Below, piece after piece: positions 23,837-35,556 of a stretch of DNA of 64,000 nt. Every line of letters begins with the position of its first letter. The first letter of the stretch is position 1. The stretch is from Epichloe hybrida (lineage: Eukaryota > Ascomycota > Sordariomycetes > Hypocreales > Clavicipitaceae): positions 744,001-808,000 of the forward strand of contig JAFEKR010000006.1 of assembly GCA_019022495.1 (NCBI GenBank), given 5' to 3'. Under the pieces are notes generated by a model. That model was given only the letters and a program-made list of their open reading frames with translations, did no database searches and was not told where the DNA came from. A program made the translations under genes and the position numbers.

Positions 23837-26800
23837 GCCATAGAGGCGTCGGCGAGCCTTCAACCCAAAAGCTACATCCGTTCTTTGCGAAAGGGTCCCC
23901 ATCCGACTTGGCCACGGCGCCTCCAAGCCAGCATTTTGGACTCGACGACGTCCGAGATCCCTCAAAAGGGCCGCACCATAGCAGTCCTTCGGCAAAAAGA
24001 CACAAATTGGAGCACTTGTCTTCTCAGTTAACCAACAATGCAGAGGCACTGACATCGGGCCAAGAACATACCGTCTCGGCTGCGGGCTGGATGCAACCCT
24101 TGCCCGATCAATACGTGATGGGGCAGATTCAGCAACAATCGATGCCAGGTCCGATGCCAGTTCCGATCCAGCATCGAGAAATCCTTGCCATACCAGAGTT
24201 TCCAACTACTTCTCATGCTCACTCTTCTGCCAAGCCTAGCGAGACAGCCCCTGGATCAACCTCCGTCGATGCGAAGGATACAAAATTAACCGGTCCATCA
24301 GCGGGGAGGAAAGTTTTGAAATTTAACATGAAAACGGGAACCCTTGGATCACCACCCAAAGCAAAGCAAAAACAAAAGCTATCACGAATGGTTTGTGTGC
24401 GCTACGGCAAGGATGACTCGAGACGGCGAGAGTTTGGGGAGAAGATTACACAGATCTTGAATGGGGACCTTCGGCTTCCTACAACCCCAACAAAGCCGCG
24501 GTCAACCCGCAAGAAAGCACAAGCCGACGACGATCCCGCGAATTTGGCGTCGTCTTCAAAAACGACACATCCATTCTTCACAGGCAAACCAAAGCCTCAA
24601 TCATCGGCCGCAAGCCACGCAACAGATGCAGCAACAGCAAAGTCGCCGAGCAGGAAGCATTCTATCTTCATGTCCACGCCAGTATCTCCACGAAAGCCGA
24701 AAAATCCATTCATCTCGATAAATCAGAATAAAGCACCGCAATTTGGTAGTAAATCTGGAGGAACTAGGATTCCTGGTGCCAAGTACCCCATGTGGCCGCC
24801 GAAAGGCATGTCTCACGTTCGAGGAGATAATTGGGAATACTTGTCAACAGCAATTCCACAGGTGAGACCTGTGGGCGACAGAAAATCTAAGGGACAGGTG
24901 ACGACCATCGGGCAGGCGGAATCTGTTTTGACAGCTGTCATGGAACATATTGATGTAGACGCTTTGCGTGGAAGCTTACCACGGGACGAGGACTCTTTTA
25001 CACCAGCGCCATCTGAGCTGCGCATGCCGCAACGACACTTTGAGAGTGGATTGAGACTGCAACATAGAATAAGACCTCAACTCAGTATCTCGTCGCCTGT
25101 CGCATTGGCTGGCGAAGAAGATCTCAATCAAGACGAGTTGGCCGGGCCAGCGCCAGCAGCGGCCCATCCAGCAATCAGTCGACACTATGTCTCCCTGGTG
25201 AAGCAACTGTCTGCATTTGATAGATCGACTTGCGAAAGAATGGACTGGAATCAAAAATATGCGCCTGTCTCTGCTGCACAAGTTTTACAAAAGGGAAAAG
25301 ACGCCATCTATATCAAATATTGGCTAGAAGCAATGAAGGTGCAATCAGTTGAAACCGGTGGCAGTGATAGTATGGGTGACAGAAACAAACAAAAAGCAGA
25401 TGTGGTGCCAAAGAAGAGGCGAAAGAAGAACAAGGTGGATGACTTCATTCTCGACACTGAAGATGAAGCGAGCGAGTTGGAACAAATTTCTGAATATGGC
25501 GACGACGAAGATGATGATACTGATTCCTGGCAAGCTCAGAAGTCAGTCATGAGATGCAGTAAGAGAAGGTCAAAAGAACTCGGAAGGCTGAAGAACACTA
25601 TTGTGCTTAGCGGTCCACATGGCTGTGGGAAAACAGCCGCCGTGTACGCTATAGCCAAAGAGCTTGGTTTCGAGATCTTTGAAATCAACGCTAGCAGCAG
25701 GCGAAGCGGCAAAGACGTTTTGGAGAGGATTGGCGATATGACAAGAAACCATCTTGTACAACAGCACCGAGCTCAGCCACCCTCTGCAGACGACGATACA
25801 AGCGACACGGCAGCTTTGCATGAGTCAAAGTCCAGTAAGCAAGGCGTCATGACTGCCTTCTTCAAAAAAAAGCCAGAGGGCAAAGTGAACCCCAAGAAGC
25901 CCAAGAAAGCATCCGCAGCCCAGGCACAGAAACAGTCCCTGATTCTCATCGAGGAGGCAGACATACTATACGAAGAAGACAAACAGCTGTGGGCAACCCT
26001 TATGGGCATGATGAACCAGTCCAGGCGGCCGTTTGTGGTCACATGCAACGATGAGAGCCTCATCCCACTTCAAAGCCTGAATTTGCATGGTATCTTCCGC
26101 TTCACGCCAGCACCAATCCCCTCGGCCGTTGATCTGTGCGTCCTTATTGCTGCCAATGAAGGACATGCCTTGCGCAGAGGCGCAGTAGAGGCTCTGTACC
26201 AGTCCAGGAAATTTGATTTGAGAGCCACCATATCCGATCTCAACTTTTGGTGTCAAATCGGTGTTGGGGATCGCAAAGGAGGATTTGACTGGTTCTATTC
26301 CCGGTGGCCGAAGGGTTGCGATCTGGACGAGCGAGGAGATGTTGTAAGAGTAATTAGCCAGGACACCTATCGACACGGTATGGGCTGGATAGGAAGAGAT
26401 GCCATTCTATCAGAAGGCAACAGGCTTGACAGAGAGATGGAGGTACTGCAGCAATCGTGGAGCTTCTGGCAAGTAGATACGGGCGACTGGTGTCAATCGG
26501 CGGAAATGAGCGTGCTCGCAAACGATATGTGGTGCGCAGCCAGGAAACAGAGCGGCAAACGAGCCACGGCATTCGAAGCGTTTGATGACTTTTATCAAAC
26601 GCAAAGTGATGCGGACCTCTTTTCCAGTGGCATCTTTGCGAAGCCTTTGAAGGAACGGGTTGATGCCACTCTTCCTGAGATGGCCACCGGCGTAAGAGAC
26701 GACTTCATCATCGGGCGGAACTTGTTGGACGCACAAGAGGTCTCTTATCACACAACTTACAGCCAGTCAATTTCGCTAGCGTTGAGATGTCAAGCCCGAC

Positions 26801-27330
26801 ATCAGCTTTGTTTGGAGTCTCAGAGGCTTCTACAGCCCCTAGACAAGCCCAGACTGCGCTCCATGGATGAGTCTGCGGCCATTGCGGAACTTGACGCCTC
26901 GTTCGGCTACCAAGTCCAAGACACGACGAGAATGGATATTGCGTACGCATTCGACCCGATCGCCGTGGCACCAAAAGCACAGCCGACGTCACACCTCGAC
27001 CCTACTGTATTTGACCGGACCATGCGTCTGATCGTTGTTGATGTTGCACCGTGGGTTCGAGGCATTGTTGCCTTTGAAAACCAGCTGATGCAACAGCGAC
27101 AGAGGCTGAACAGTCTCCTCGGCGAAGGGACCACAAGAAAGCGCATGCGTAACACGAGAAGTGCCTACTCGGCATTGGAGGGCGGCGAGAGGAGAAGCAC
27201 TCGCAAGGAACGGTATTTTGGCGATTCCCTCACCACGAGCCTCGTTCTGCGAACGGGTAGTCCCTGCTGGCGAGATGCTGTCGCTGAATCAATGCACTAT
27301 AGCAGGATGGAGGCGGATGGAGACGGATGA
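23809..27330 (+). CDS. ELG1: Elg1/ATAD5, large subunit of the PCNA-unloading RFC-like complex
   Basis: Intronless, 1173 aa from the ATG at 23809 (1165 aa if translation starts at 23833). The N-terminal 450 residues are basic and disordered, with two H-P-F-F patches (residues 23-26 and 254-257) that resemble weak PCNA-binding motifs. The AAA+ module has Walker A G-P-H-G-C-G-K-T at about 602-609, Walker B L-I-L-I-E-E-A-D at about 711-718 and a downstream T-C-N-D sensor-like motif. An upstream D-W-N-Q-K-Y-A-P block is typical of RFC-family large subunits. Between the Walker motifs sits Q-G-V-M-T-A-F-F (678-685), a textbook PIP box. Elg1 pairs with Rfc2-5 to unload PCNA, especially SUMO-PCNA, after replication. 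RAD24 is a less likely relative because of the acidic linker and N-terminal length. Confidence 0.87.
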   Translation: MGPVIFVNMSHRGVGEPSTQKLHPFFAKGSPSDLATAPPSQHFGLDDVRDPSKGPHHSSPSAKRHKLEHLSSQLTNNAEALTSGQEHTVSAAGWMQPLPDQYVMGQIQQQSMPGPMPVPIQHREILAIPEFPTTSHAHSSAKPSETAPGSTSVDAKDTKLTGPSAGRKVLKFNMKTGTLGSPPKAKQKQKLSRMVCVRYGKDDSRRREFGEKITQILNGDLRLPTTPTKPRSTRKKAQADDDPANLASSSKTTHPFFTGKPKPQSSAASHATDAATAKSPSRKHSIFMSTPVSPRKPKNPFISINQNKAPQFGSKSGGTRIPGAKYPMWPPKGMSHVRGDNWEYLSTAIPQVRPVGDRKSKGQVTTIGQAESVLTAVMEHIDVDALRGSLPRDEDSFTPAPSELRMPQRHFESGLRLQHRIRPQLSISSPVALAGEEDLNQDELAGPAPAAAHPAISRHYVSLVKQLSAFDRSTCERMDWNQKYAPVSAAQVLQKGKDAIYIKYWLEAMKVQSVETGGSDSMGDRNKQKADVVPKKRRKKNKVDDFILDTEDEASELEQISEYGDDEDDDTDSWQAQKSVMRCSKRRSKELGRLKNTIVLSGPHGCGKTAAVYAIAKELGFEIFEINASSRRSGKDVLERIGDMTRNHLVQQHRAQPPSADDDTSDTAALHESKSSKQGVMTAFFKKKPEGKVNPKKPKKASAAQAQKQSLILIEEADILYEEDKQLWATLMGMMNQSRRPFVVTCNDESLIPLQSLNLHGIFRFTPAPIPSAVDLCVLIAANEGHALRRGAVEALYQSRKFDLRATISDLNFWCQIGVGDRKGGFDWFYSRWPKGCDLDERGDVVRVISQDTYRHGMGWIGRDAILSEGNRLDREMEVLQQSWSFWQVDTGDWCQSAEMSVLANDMWCAARKQSGKRATAFEAFDDFYQTQSDADLFSSGIFAKPLKERVDATLPEMATGVRDDFIIGRNLLDAQEVSYHTTYSQSISLALRCQARHQLCLESQRLLQPLDKPRLRSMDESAAIAELDASFGYQVQDTTRMDIAYAFDPIAVAPKAQPTSHLDPTVFDRTMRLIVVDVAPWVRGIVAFENQLMQQRQRLNSLLGEGTTRKRMRNTRSAYSALEGGERRSTRKERYFGDSLTTSLVLRTGSPCWRDAVAESMHYSRMEADGDG

Positions 27331-28192
27331 AGCCGAAAGTAATCCGCCCACAAGAAGAAAGTCACTACAATCACAAGAAGAGAAGACGTCACGAATCTTG
27401 GATATGCATGCATGCATCTAGAAACTTATTATTGGTTGGCGATAAAAGACGTGAGATATGAAGGGGCCTCAAACATGGATGAGTAATGGTGGGGCAAGCC
27501 AATATAGATGTGGAAAAGAAGGGGAAAAAAATAGCCAACATTTGCAAAAGAGGGGGCATCCTCAGATATCAAGCATAGATATTCGCACTTTGCAACGTAA
27601 TTGCTAATTATTGTTAGTCCGATGACCAAAAGCCGGGCGTGATGATGTATTCATTTCCTCGTTACTTGTTCTCCTGGGTCATCTATTCGCTCTACACCTG
27701 CTGTGCCGCTGCCCGTGCTCCCCTCCACCTTGTACAATTATCTGATCATCCGGGAACGTCAACAACCCTGCGCTTTGGCGAACGTAGGGATCGAAATCTA
27801 TCTGCCTCAGTGCTCACCGGCGGTTCCAAACCGGCCCTCTCCTGTATATGTACACGTATTTATTCATGTCCCGTAGGTGTATGTAGTATGTAGGGCCACG
27901 GTGATTGCAATGCCCGTCTCGACGCCCGTCAGGACCGCCGCCGCCATCCTTGCCCGAAAACTTTGCCCCTGACCTCGTTCTCTTAATCGTCCTTTATCGC
28001 CACCGCTGCTGCTGTTGCTGCTGCGCCGCGATGAGGACGAGTCTCTGGGATGGCTGCGTCTGGAGCTGGGTCCGGGACGCGACGGCGATGGCGATGGCGT
28101 TTGTCAGCGTGAGCGTGCGCGCGAGGACATGTATGATGTTGCGAGGGGAGGCGAACTTTGGGCGACCCGGACGAGTCGGGGGCAGCATCGTG

Positions 28193-28216
28193 CATATATA
28201 TATACACACACACATA
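28193..28216. repeat. TA/CA dinucleotide microsatellite
   Basis: A (TA)n run continues into (CA)n and back to TATG. It is a simple sequence repeat with no link to a gene. Confidence 0.7.
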
Positions 28217-29690
28217 TGTCTGAGTACATACTTCGTACCACACCGGCGGGACCAACAATATTCCTGGAAAGTCACGCCTCCCCCCCCCCGACGTTGATGG
28301 AAGAACGGGAAAGTCGGAACGCGCGATGGAATCGGGGCAAACTCTCGTGGCAGCGGGCTTTCCGCGGCCCCCGCGGCCGGTCGACCCTTCTGTTCCATGC
28401 CGCTGCAGCATATTGAACTTTCTTCCTAAACTCCAAATCACGGTGCGTCCGTCCTCGTCCTATGTACGCTCACTCTGGTTTCCTAGGTTCGCGCGTTCTC
28501 GGCGGAGACAAACTGGGCGTCAGTGGAAGTACATAATATCGGACGCATCTTTTCTGGGTTTCTTGATGAGCTTCCGTGGGCCGAGTTGAGTGACCATCAG
28601 TTGAGTTGATGGGGACGACGACGGCCCCGTCGCCAAAAATCTCAAAAGGAACCCGCTTGGCGTAGCTAGTAAATAGGTCAGTCCAAACTCACACCCCCCC
28701 CCCCGCGTCAAAGTAACACTCTTCTACGATTTCACCATGGTGTTGTCCGAACTTGAAAGCCGTGCGAGGCAGGCGTTGACGGAATTCCCATGGCGCCAGA
28801 TATATTTAATAAAAATGCCGCAAGAGCCGTGAAAAGAGAGGGAGGGAGGGGGTCGATGTGTTCGGACGGGCTCTCAGCAAAAAAAAACATGCTGAATGGG
28901 AAGAGAGGGAATGGGAAGCAACCTCATTGCACCGTCGGACAACCTACCCCAGACCATGGTGACGGTCATTTTCTCTCAATCTTTTTATCTTGACATGGCA
29001 GCATTCCACAATCACATCAGGTGAGACAAGAAGCAACGCAGTTCTGTAATATGCCTAGTTCAAACCAATCAGGGGCGTGCCAAACCAGATGCAGCTGTAG
29101 GGATGCAGAAGTCGTTATTAATATCGCGGTCGCCGGTCACTGAACCCCTTCCCCCCCCCTTCTTCCAGTAGGACACGATGATGTGAGCCTCCTCTCAAGG
29201 GCTGGAGAAGAAGGCCTCGACATACATAGTTTTATTAGTCGGCCGCACCATCCCCAACAAGTCGCTGTCGGATCGACGGTGTGAACCTTTTGGACCCCCA
29301 TCTTGCCATCCATCCATGCACGGCGTGAATCAGTCTCTGCTTGCTTTCTGACTTGCGCTCACGGCATATTCTTGAGTATCAGGTGTGTGCACTGACACAC
29401 CAGACATCGATGCGTTGGGACTTGCAACTTGCAACTTGCGACGGCATCATCCTGAGATCCGTTTCCTTTCCTCGCAGGTACGGCACTTGATCTTGTCAAA
29501 AGCCTATTACACACACACCGAATGGACCGTTTCGGATTGGAAACTGCTCGCCGTCACTGCTGCTGGCCACCCACTTTTGTTTGTTGAGATGAGGGATTTC
29601 TTTTTTTTTTTCTTTTGTCTAGGCGAGGCCAGGGGATGGATGTCTGGAAGTGAAGCCGGTCTTTTGATTGGGGTTTGTCTGGTTTGTCTA

Positions 29691-29705
29691 CTCCGTAATA
29701 CGGAG
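29691..29705. repeat. Odd palindrome CTCCGTA-A-TACGGAG
   Basis: Two perfect 7-base arms around a single A. A member of the dispersed CGGAGTA family. Confidence 0.75.
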
Positions 29706-30010
29706 CAGTTGGCTCTTCTTCCCACTGAAATGCGGCAAGTGTGGCTGGCGGGGAAGCAACCAGTTTGACTTGGCATGAGCTGTACGGAGTAACTAGCATC
29801 AATACGGGGGATTCATTTTGTGCTTCGAGGCGAGTGCGCCACGGGTTGTCGTGTCGTGTGAGGCTGGGGGGGTGGGAAAGTAACCAAGAACAGCGAACGA
29901 CGCGCCAATAAAAACAGGATCACCACCGTCATCGTAAAGCAATTTAGCCACCAGGTAATATGTAACATGTGTGTACTCCGTACAGCGGAGCCTCGAGCCA
30001 TCGCTTCCAT

Positions 30011-30028
30011 GTACGGAGTACTCCGTAC
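30011..30028. repeat. Perfect 18-bp palindrome GTACGGAGTACTCCGTAC
   Basis: Two TACGGAGTA units (30012-30020 and the complement at 30019-30027) overlap to make a perfect palindrome. The centre reads CGG-N6-CCG, a spacing that some fungal Zn2Cys6 regulators use (Ppr1-type); binding by any such factor is inference. Confidence 0.85.
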
Positions 30029-32193
30029 TTGTTCACAGCCTGATCCGGAGGGGAAGGAGGGGGGGCAGTTAACTAGAAACGTCTGGTCCGGCAAGCGATC
30101 ATGTGTACCGTGAAATTCTGTTGCTCGCTTTTGTTGCTCTTGAACTGAAATTTGAATCTGAACCACATCAAGGTCTGCCCTACTCCAGCCCGTTTCCGTT
30201 CAACTCGCAAAGTCTTCATCTCCGCCTCTGGCCCAGCAGAAACTAGCTACGGATTAGTTCGGTTACGGAGTATATGCAAGGCATATCACTATAATTATGA
30301 TTGTGCCATGCATTTTTTCGTAAGCCATGGTAATAAAGGGAGGTCTGTAGGCGATATTTGGGTTCCACCCAATAGGATGGTTGCCATGTCCAGAGACTTC
30401 CCTTTGAGTCCGAACGGTCACGGGAAGCTCCTCCGTCCTCCGCCGGAGCTGGTACGAGCACATTCATGAAGCAGGCCTGGCATAAAGTCTGATGAGGGGA
30501 ACCAGGGTCAGCTCCGCACCTCCGTTGGCTCATCGGTGGCGTTTCACCCTTCTTTCCGGCAATAAGTCTCGATTGTGACGGTCGCAGCAAAGCGAACATG
30601 TCCATCCTGCTGCGTGTTGGCCTCCTGTTCATGTTCCAACCGCGAGGCAGCTCGTGGGATTATCAGCATCATGTCGTGCGTGACCAGCCTATCCTTCTGT
30701 GTGCCGTGTTCCCCTTGTCGTCTCTTCTCTCAAAGCAGGGCGAGTTGACCAGTGAAGGTGGCAAAAAGGTGGCCAGTGAAAAAGCATGCCCGCACAAGCC
30801 TCGGACCAGTAGGACCAATAAAAATATCATTTGTCAGGTGTGTCTGCTCCGTCCCCGGGAGCGGGGGGGGAGGATATTACACAATACCAACGAGCGGTAG
30901 TATGTAGCTTGTGGATCTTCCATCACTTTTTCAAGGCCGTTCTTAATTAGTAATAAATGACTCCATGAATTCACAGCCAGAAGAGTGGAAGGCAGATGAC
31001 TACAATATGTGCTTACGCATTGCTTTTCGTTTGTTCATTACTGTGCTGGTGAGCCGCACGCCGGAATATCAATGCAGTCAGTGCAGCAAACCTGGTGGTT
31101 GGCGGGATGGAATACGTGGCGGCCGCCATGTCACGGATTTGACTGCAAGGATGAGGACGAGATCAAAGGTTCGGCCTTGACGCAAATCATCACGATCCGT
31201 TGCGTGCAGTTCTCGATCCTGTCAGGACTTGATGAGGAGCATGCGCGGTTGGTGACCATGCAGCATTGCAGCCATGTCGCCGTGCTCGTATCATTGCTGG
31301 ACCACCCACCATTATGATTATTCAAAATAGTCGCAAAAAAAGAAGCACTCTTTTATTACCGGCTTGACTCGTGACGATCGGATTGGCAGCAACCTTGCCA
31401 TTCCTTTTTGTTTGTTGCCTTTGTTGTCTTTGTTGCCTTTGAACGGAGTACCACAACAACAAGCGACTGGTTCGGGCCATAGACAAACCTCAACCGCATG
31501 ACGGAGATAGAGACCTCGGTCCTGACACCTATGTACCTAGTCTTGATACTTTCCATCGTTGACGGACTAACTGATCCGTACTCTGCACTCTGTCAGCTGT
31601 ACCGTCCTTGGTTGTTCACAAAGAACTAAAGTCGTGGCCATATCCTGGCATTTGGGTTCAATGCAGAATGCATGGAGGAGGCACCAGAAGCACATACATG
31701 TAGGCGGGCAGATGCCACGACTACGGAGTATTGCTCCGCCGATGATAACCCCCCCCCTCCTTAGTACCGAGTAAGGTTTCAGGCGGTCAGTGCAAGGTCA
31801 TGTCGTCAAGGTCACCCAACTGCGTTTAGCCAAACGTCAGTCCATCAAATAAATAATTGAAAACAAGCTGGATGCACTGCCACAAGCAAGATAGTCCAGG
31901 CGGCCTGCTGGTTGAAGTGGGTTCTCCTGCATCATCACAAGTTACAACCCAACGGCAAGTCTTGAGCTGCTTGCTGGGGGACACCACGATTGACTGGTCT
32001 AGCGAGCGTCCAAAATCGCCAAAGACCTGCATTCAACTAGACCAAAATAGACGCAAAAAGAGCGCCATCAATGACACGCGACTTACCAAGGGCATTATCG
32101 ATGAAACGGCTATTCATTTCAGCCAGCACGAACCCGGCTCGCGAGCTGGTGCCCAGCTGGACATGGTTGGGATCCTGAAGAGGCAAGCGAGTG

Positions 32194-32216
32194 ATCCGTA
32201 TGTACTCCGTACGGAT
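32194..32216. repeat. Inverted repeat ATCCGTA ... TACGGAT
   Basis: Seven-base arms at 32194-32200 and 32210-32216 flank another TACTCCGTA copy (32203-32211). A member of the same motif family. Confidence 0.75.
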
Positions 32217-34204
32217 TACATATTATACGTATTACCGTTCTCGTTCTGAAGGAGCCTAAATAAGCGCCACCCTGCGCCGGAATATCAGGAGTCTCCTAGC
32301 CGGGTTGCAGTTTGGCCCTGGGGTTTTTTTCCCTCTTTCGCACGTCAGTCTAGTATTCAAATTGATATCGATTCCTCTTGATTTGGTTCCCTCGGATATC
32401 TGTAGTCGAGTAGCAGGTCAGCCCGAAGTGCGCCCCATGAAGCGAGACATTCAGAAGGAACAAAAAACGACCCGAGGCCAATGAGGTCAGTGCAGGCAGG
32501 GCGTCTGGGCGTCTGGTGGGCTGCTCTGTTTGTCGATGTCTTGGGTCTTTATGATCTGCAGGGGGCTGTGGTTTTCCCTCTCAACCTTTGGACCCATCAC
32601 ATCAGTCTACTCCGTATGTATCACTACGTATGTATTCTTCGTCGACCAGGGGGAATACAGAGTACATGACACACCATTGTCGCTTCGCCTGGCCAGACGT
32701 TTTCGGTCTCAATGCCTTGGAAAAGTAAATGAAGGAAATCCAAAAGTATCAGGTTGGGGTGAATCCTGATCCAAGATTTTGCAACAATACTCGAGTGCAC
32801 GCTGCTGAGCTTAGAGGAGGAGGGAGGACACGGTAAATTTGGCGTCAAGTCACTGTGCTCTTGTCGCTCATTCCTAATCCTGGCCCAAGTACGGAGTAGC
32901 GGTATTAGCAGCGACGTCGCAGTCAGCGTCAGTTGCAAATGATGATGAATCCACTCGTCTGATATTAATAACCGTTGCACGGCGATCCTGTGGTACCGCA
33001 GCATGTCATGTCATCAAGGTATCAAGAATGTGGGAGAGCAGGCAAGATGTTCAAACCAACTTGGACTTGGGAAAAAAAAAAAAAAGACGTCGGAATCGTA
33101 AATGCATGACTGCTTACTGGCCAAATGTGCACCCCCATCTAGCTAGCTCTTGTTCATTTTTGCAGGACTGCCACTCACGTGGTAATGAAAACGCAACTCG
33201 GTTCTTGAGAATGTGACCTGAAGTCAGGGTATCGAGCCGATCGGAGCTTGCTCGTGTACTCCGTACAGATGGAGGCACAAAGGTTGCTGCAGCGATGTCC
33301 CCGCCGTTACTGTGTTCTGGATTGAATCAGGGTTGCTTCAACAGGACCAGCATTGTTTGGAATGTCCCGCTTTGGATAGGAAGCACACCATAATTAGTAA
33401 TACGGAGTACTGCTGTTCGGTTTGCGCAGTGAGTATTCAATGCACTCGATGGCAGTGATTTTATGGCCGTCGCAGCGAGCTGATAGCGTCGCTCGATAAA
33501 GAGGAAGCGTATGCACTTCATACCTGGTACATGTTATTAGTCTTGCAACAACCATGTTTGACGCTTTGGTGTCTGCCGTAGGACATCAGACTCAGCAGCC
33601 CTAGCGTGGCTTGTGCAACCACGACAAAAGGGATTTTCGGATGTGTTATTATTAGCTGTTAGTGTTGTAGGTGGTCGTAGGTCACGGCTCAAGTGCCTCT
33701 GAGGTCTGGTCCGAGTTGCAGTGAAGCGTCTCAAATGAATGGCAAGGATTCGATCCATCGATACAAGGACGCTATGAATCATGTCCTTCTCTCGATCGTC
33801 ATGCTCTGGCTTGACCCATTTGACCCATTGATACTGGGATGGGCTATGATGAACAGAAAGAGAACAGAGTCCTTTTGCAGACGACAGAGAGAGCAAAAAG
33901 ACCAGGGTCTGTGCCGTGCCGGACAAGTACCGTACCGACAAGTAATATTGGTTTTTGTTTTTTAGCATGACCCACGCGAGTCGTGAGAAGAATAATCGCA
34001 CCCGCCATCTTTTCAAGTTTGGTCCACAGCGGCGGCAAAGGCTTCAATGTTCCCGCTGCTGTAGTCTATAGCGCTGCCAACTACTCAATCGTATGGGTCC
34101 AGGCCAAGAGGCGTTGCATTTGTGCGATACATAGGATTGGGTGGTCGTGCCGCGCTCCAACCAGGACTTCGCACAGATGAACGAGGGAGGGAAAGAATCC
34201 TCTT

Positions 34205-34247
34205 CGTACGGATCCGTACGGAGTAATCCAAACACATGTACGGAGTA
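34205..34247. repeat. Motif cluster with perfect 16-bp palindrome
   Basis: CGTACGGATCCGTACG (34205-34220) is a perfect palindrome. It runs straight into TACGGAGTA (34217-34225), and a second copy follows at 34239-34247 and continues as CGGATTACG. This is one of the densest patches of the motif in the window. Confidence 0.8.
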
Positions 34248-34710
34248 CGGATTACGCTCAGGACCAACAAGGGGGGGCTTGCCATGGGGTCCGCTTGCTC
34301 AGACTCAGATGCTCACTACCACGCCAGGCTAACTTTGTGGCATAAGACTCGAAGAGTAAAAATATGAATAGCTCTCGTGTAGCGAGACCCATCAGTGAGT
34401 GAGCGACAGACGCTAAAAAGTCTGATTAGCAAGAGGAATGCGGCGCCAGCAAGGCGTGATGATGGTCGGTTGCCATCGTCTCAAAGGGAGCACTCCGATT
34501 AATGAGTGGAAACCCTTTTTTTATTCTTGGGCTGCAGAAGGTGAGTGGTGTATCATGTAGACGTATGACTCCGTAGTTGCGCCACGCATACATATGCGCA
34601 GCTTCAGTCGGGTGTCGAGACGGAACGCGCGCGAACAAGTGATTCGACATTCGTGTTTTCACCCACTTGAACAAAAGTGAGAGAATCCTGCCATCGATAC
34701 GGAATAAACA

Positions 34711-34736
34711 CGGAGTACGGATTACGGATCCGTAAT
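34711..34736. repeat. Motif copy joined to perfect 16-bp palindrome
   Basis: CGGAGTA at 34711-34717 is followed by ATTACGGATCCGTAAT at 34721-34736, a perfect palindrome. The pattern repeats the arrangement at 34205-34247. Confidence 0.8.
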
Positions 34737-35556
34737 AAGATCACCTGCAATTCCAAGTGCCCCGTCTCTTGTGCGGTGCGTGCAAAGTGCCTGAGACCAC
34801 CATGCCTTCCTTGCCTGCTTCCCCCTCCTCCGCCCCGCGCGCCTCCAGGGTGGTGCCTTCCCTCTTGTTGCCGGGCCAGTTGCCAGCCGACTGAGTAGTC
34901 CAAGCAGACGGGGGCAACTGGGCAGGTACCTCCTGACTCTTCACCACAGACTCACTTCACTCCTTCTTCAATCACATCAACCACTCTTCCCACACGCCCC
35001 CCCATGTGCGGTCCAATCGAACACCGACGACCCAGCCAGAAGCATAAACACACATCCAGCACCAGCAGTATTAGCCCTTGCCTTGGCGCCTCGTAGCCAA
35101 CCACAGGCCTGTTTGAACCTAGAACTCCGTCCATGACCCTCCACCAACCATACCACCATTTACGCCGAGACCGTCGTCCATTTCTCCCTCTGTCCCTCAT
35201 CAGCCGAACAAGGTCTCTGGTCTCTTTCGTTTCCAGGGCCGCTTCGGGTCTTTCTGCCCTTTTTGTTTCTCAAACATGGTGCTACTTTAATGAGGGTCCA
35301 GCTCTCGTACCCGTCATTTAGTTTGCTTGTTAATAAAAATCATAAAGACGGCAAGAGGAGGAGGGGTGTTTGGAGAAGCCACACTTACACCGTGGAAGCC
35401 AGCCCCGAAAACAAAAAGGCATTTGCGGCTTACAACACTCACGACTCGTTCATTTACCAGCTCGGCTTCCTTCCTTCGAATATACTTGATTGCTCGGCTC
35501 GTTCAGAGCTTGCATGTCGTCGACAACCCTTCGTGCACATTCATCAGGACTAGGGA

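Noticed and set aside
28015..28441. Frames of 130-150 codons on both strands
   Set aside because: Low-complexity GC-rich DNA gives open frames in several phases at once; none resembles a protein family.
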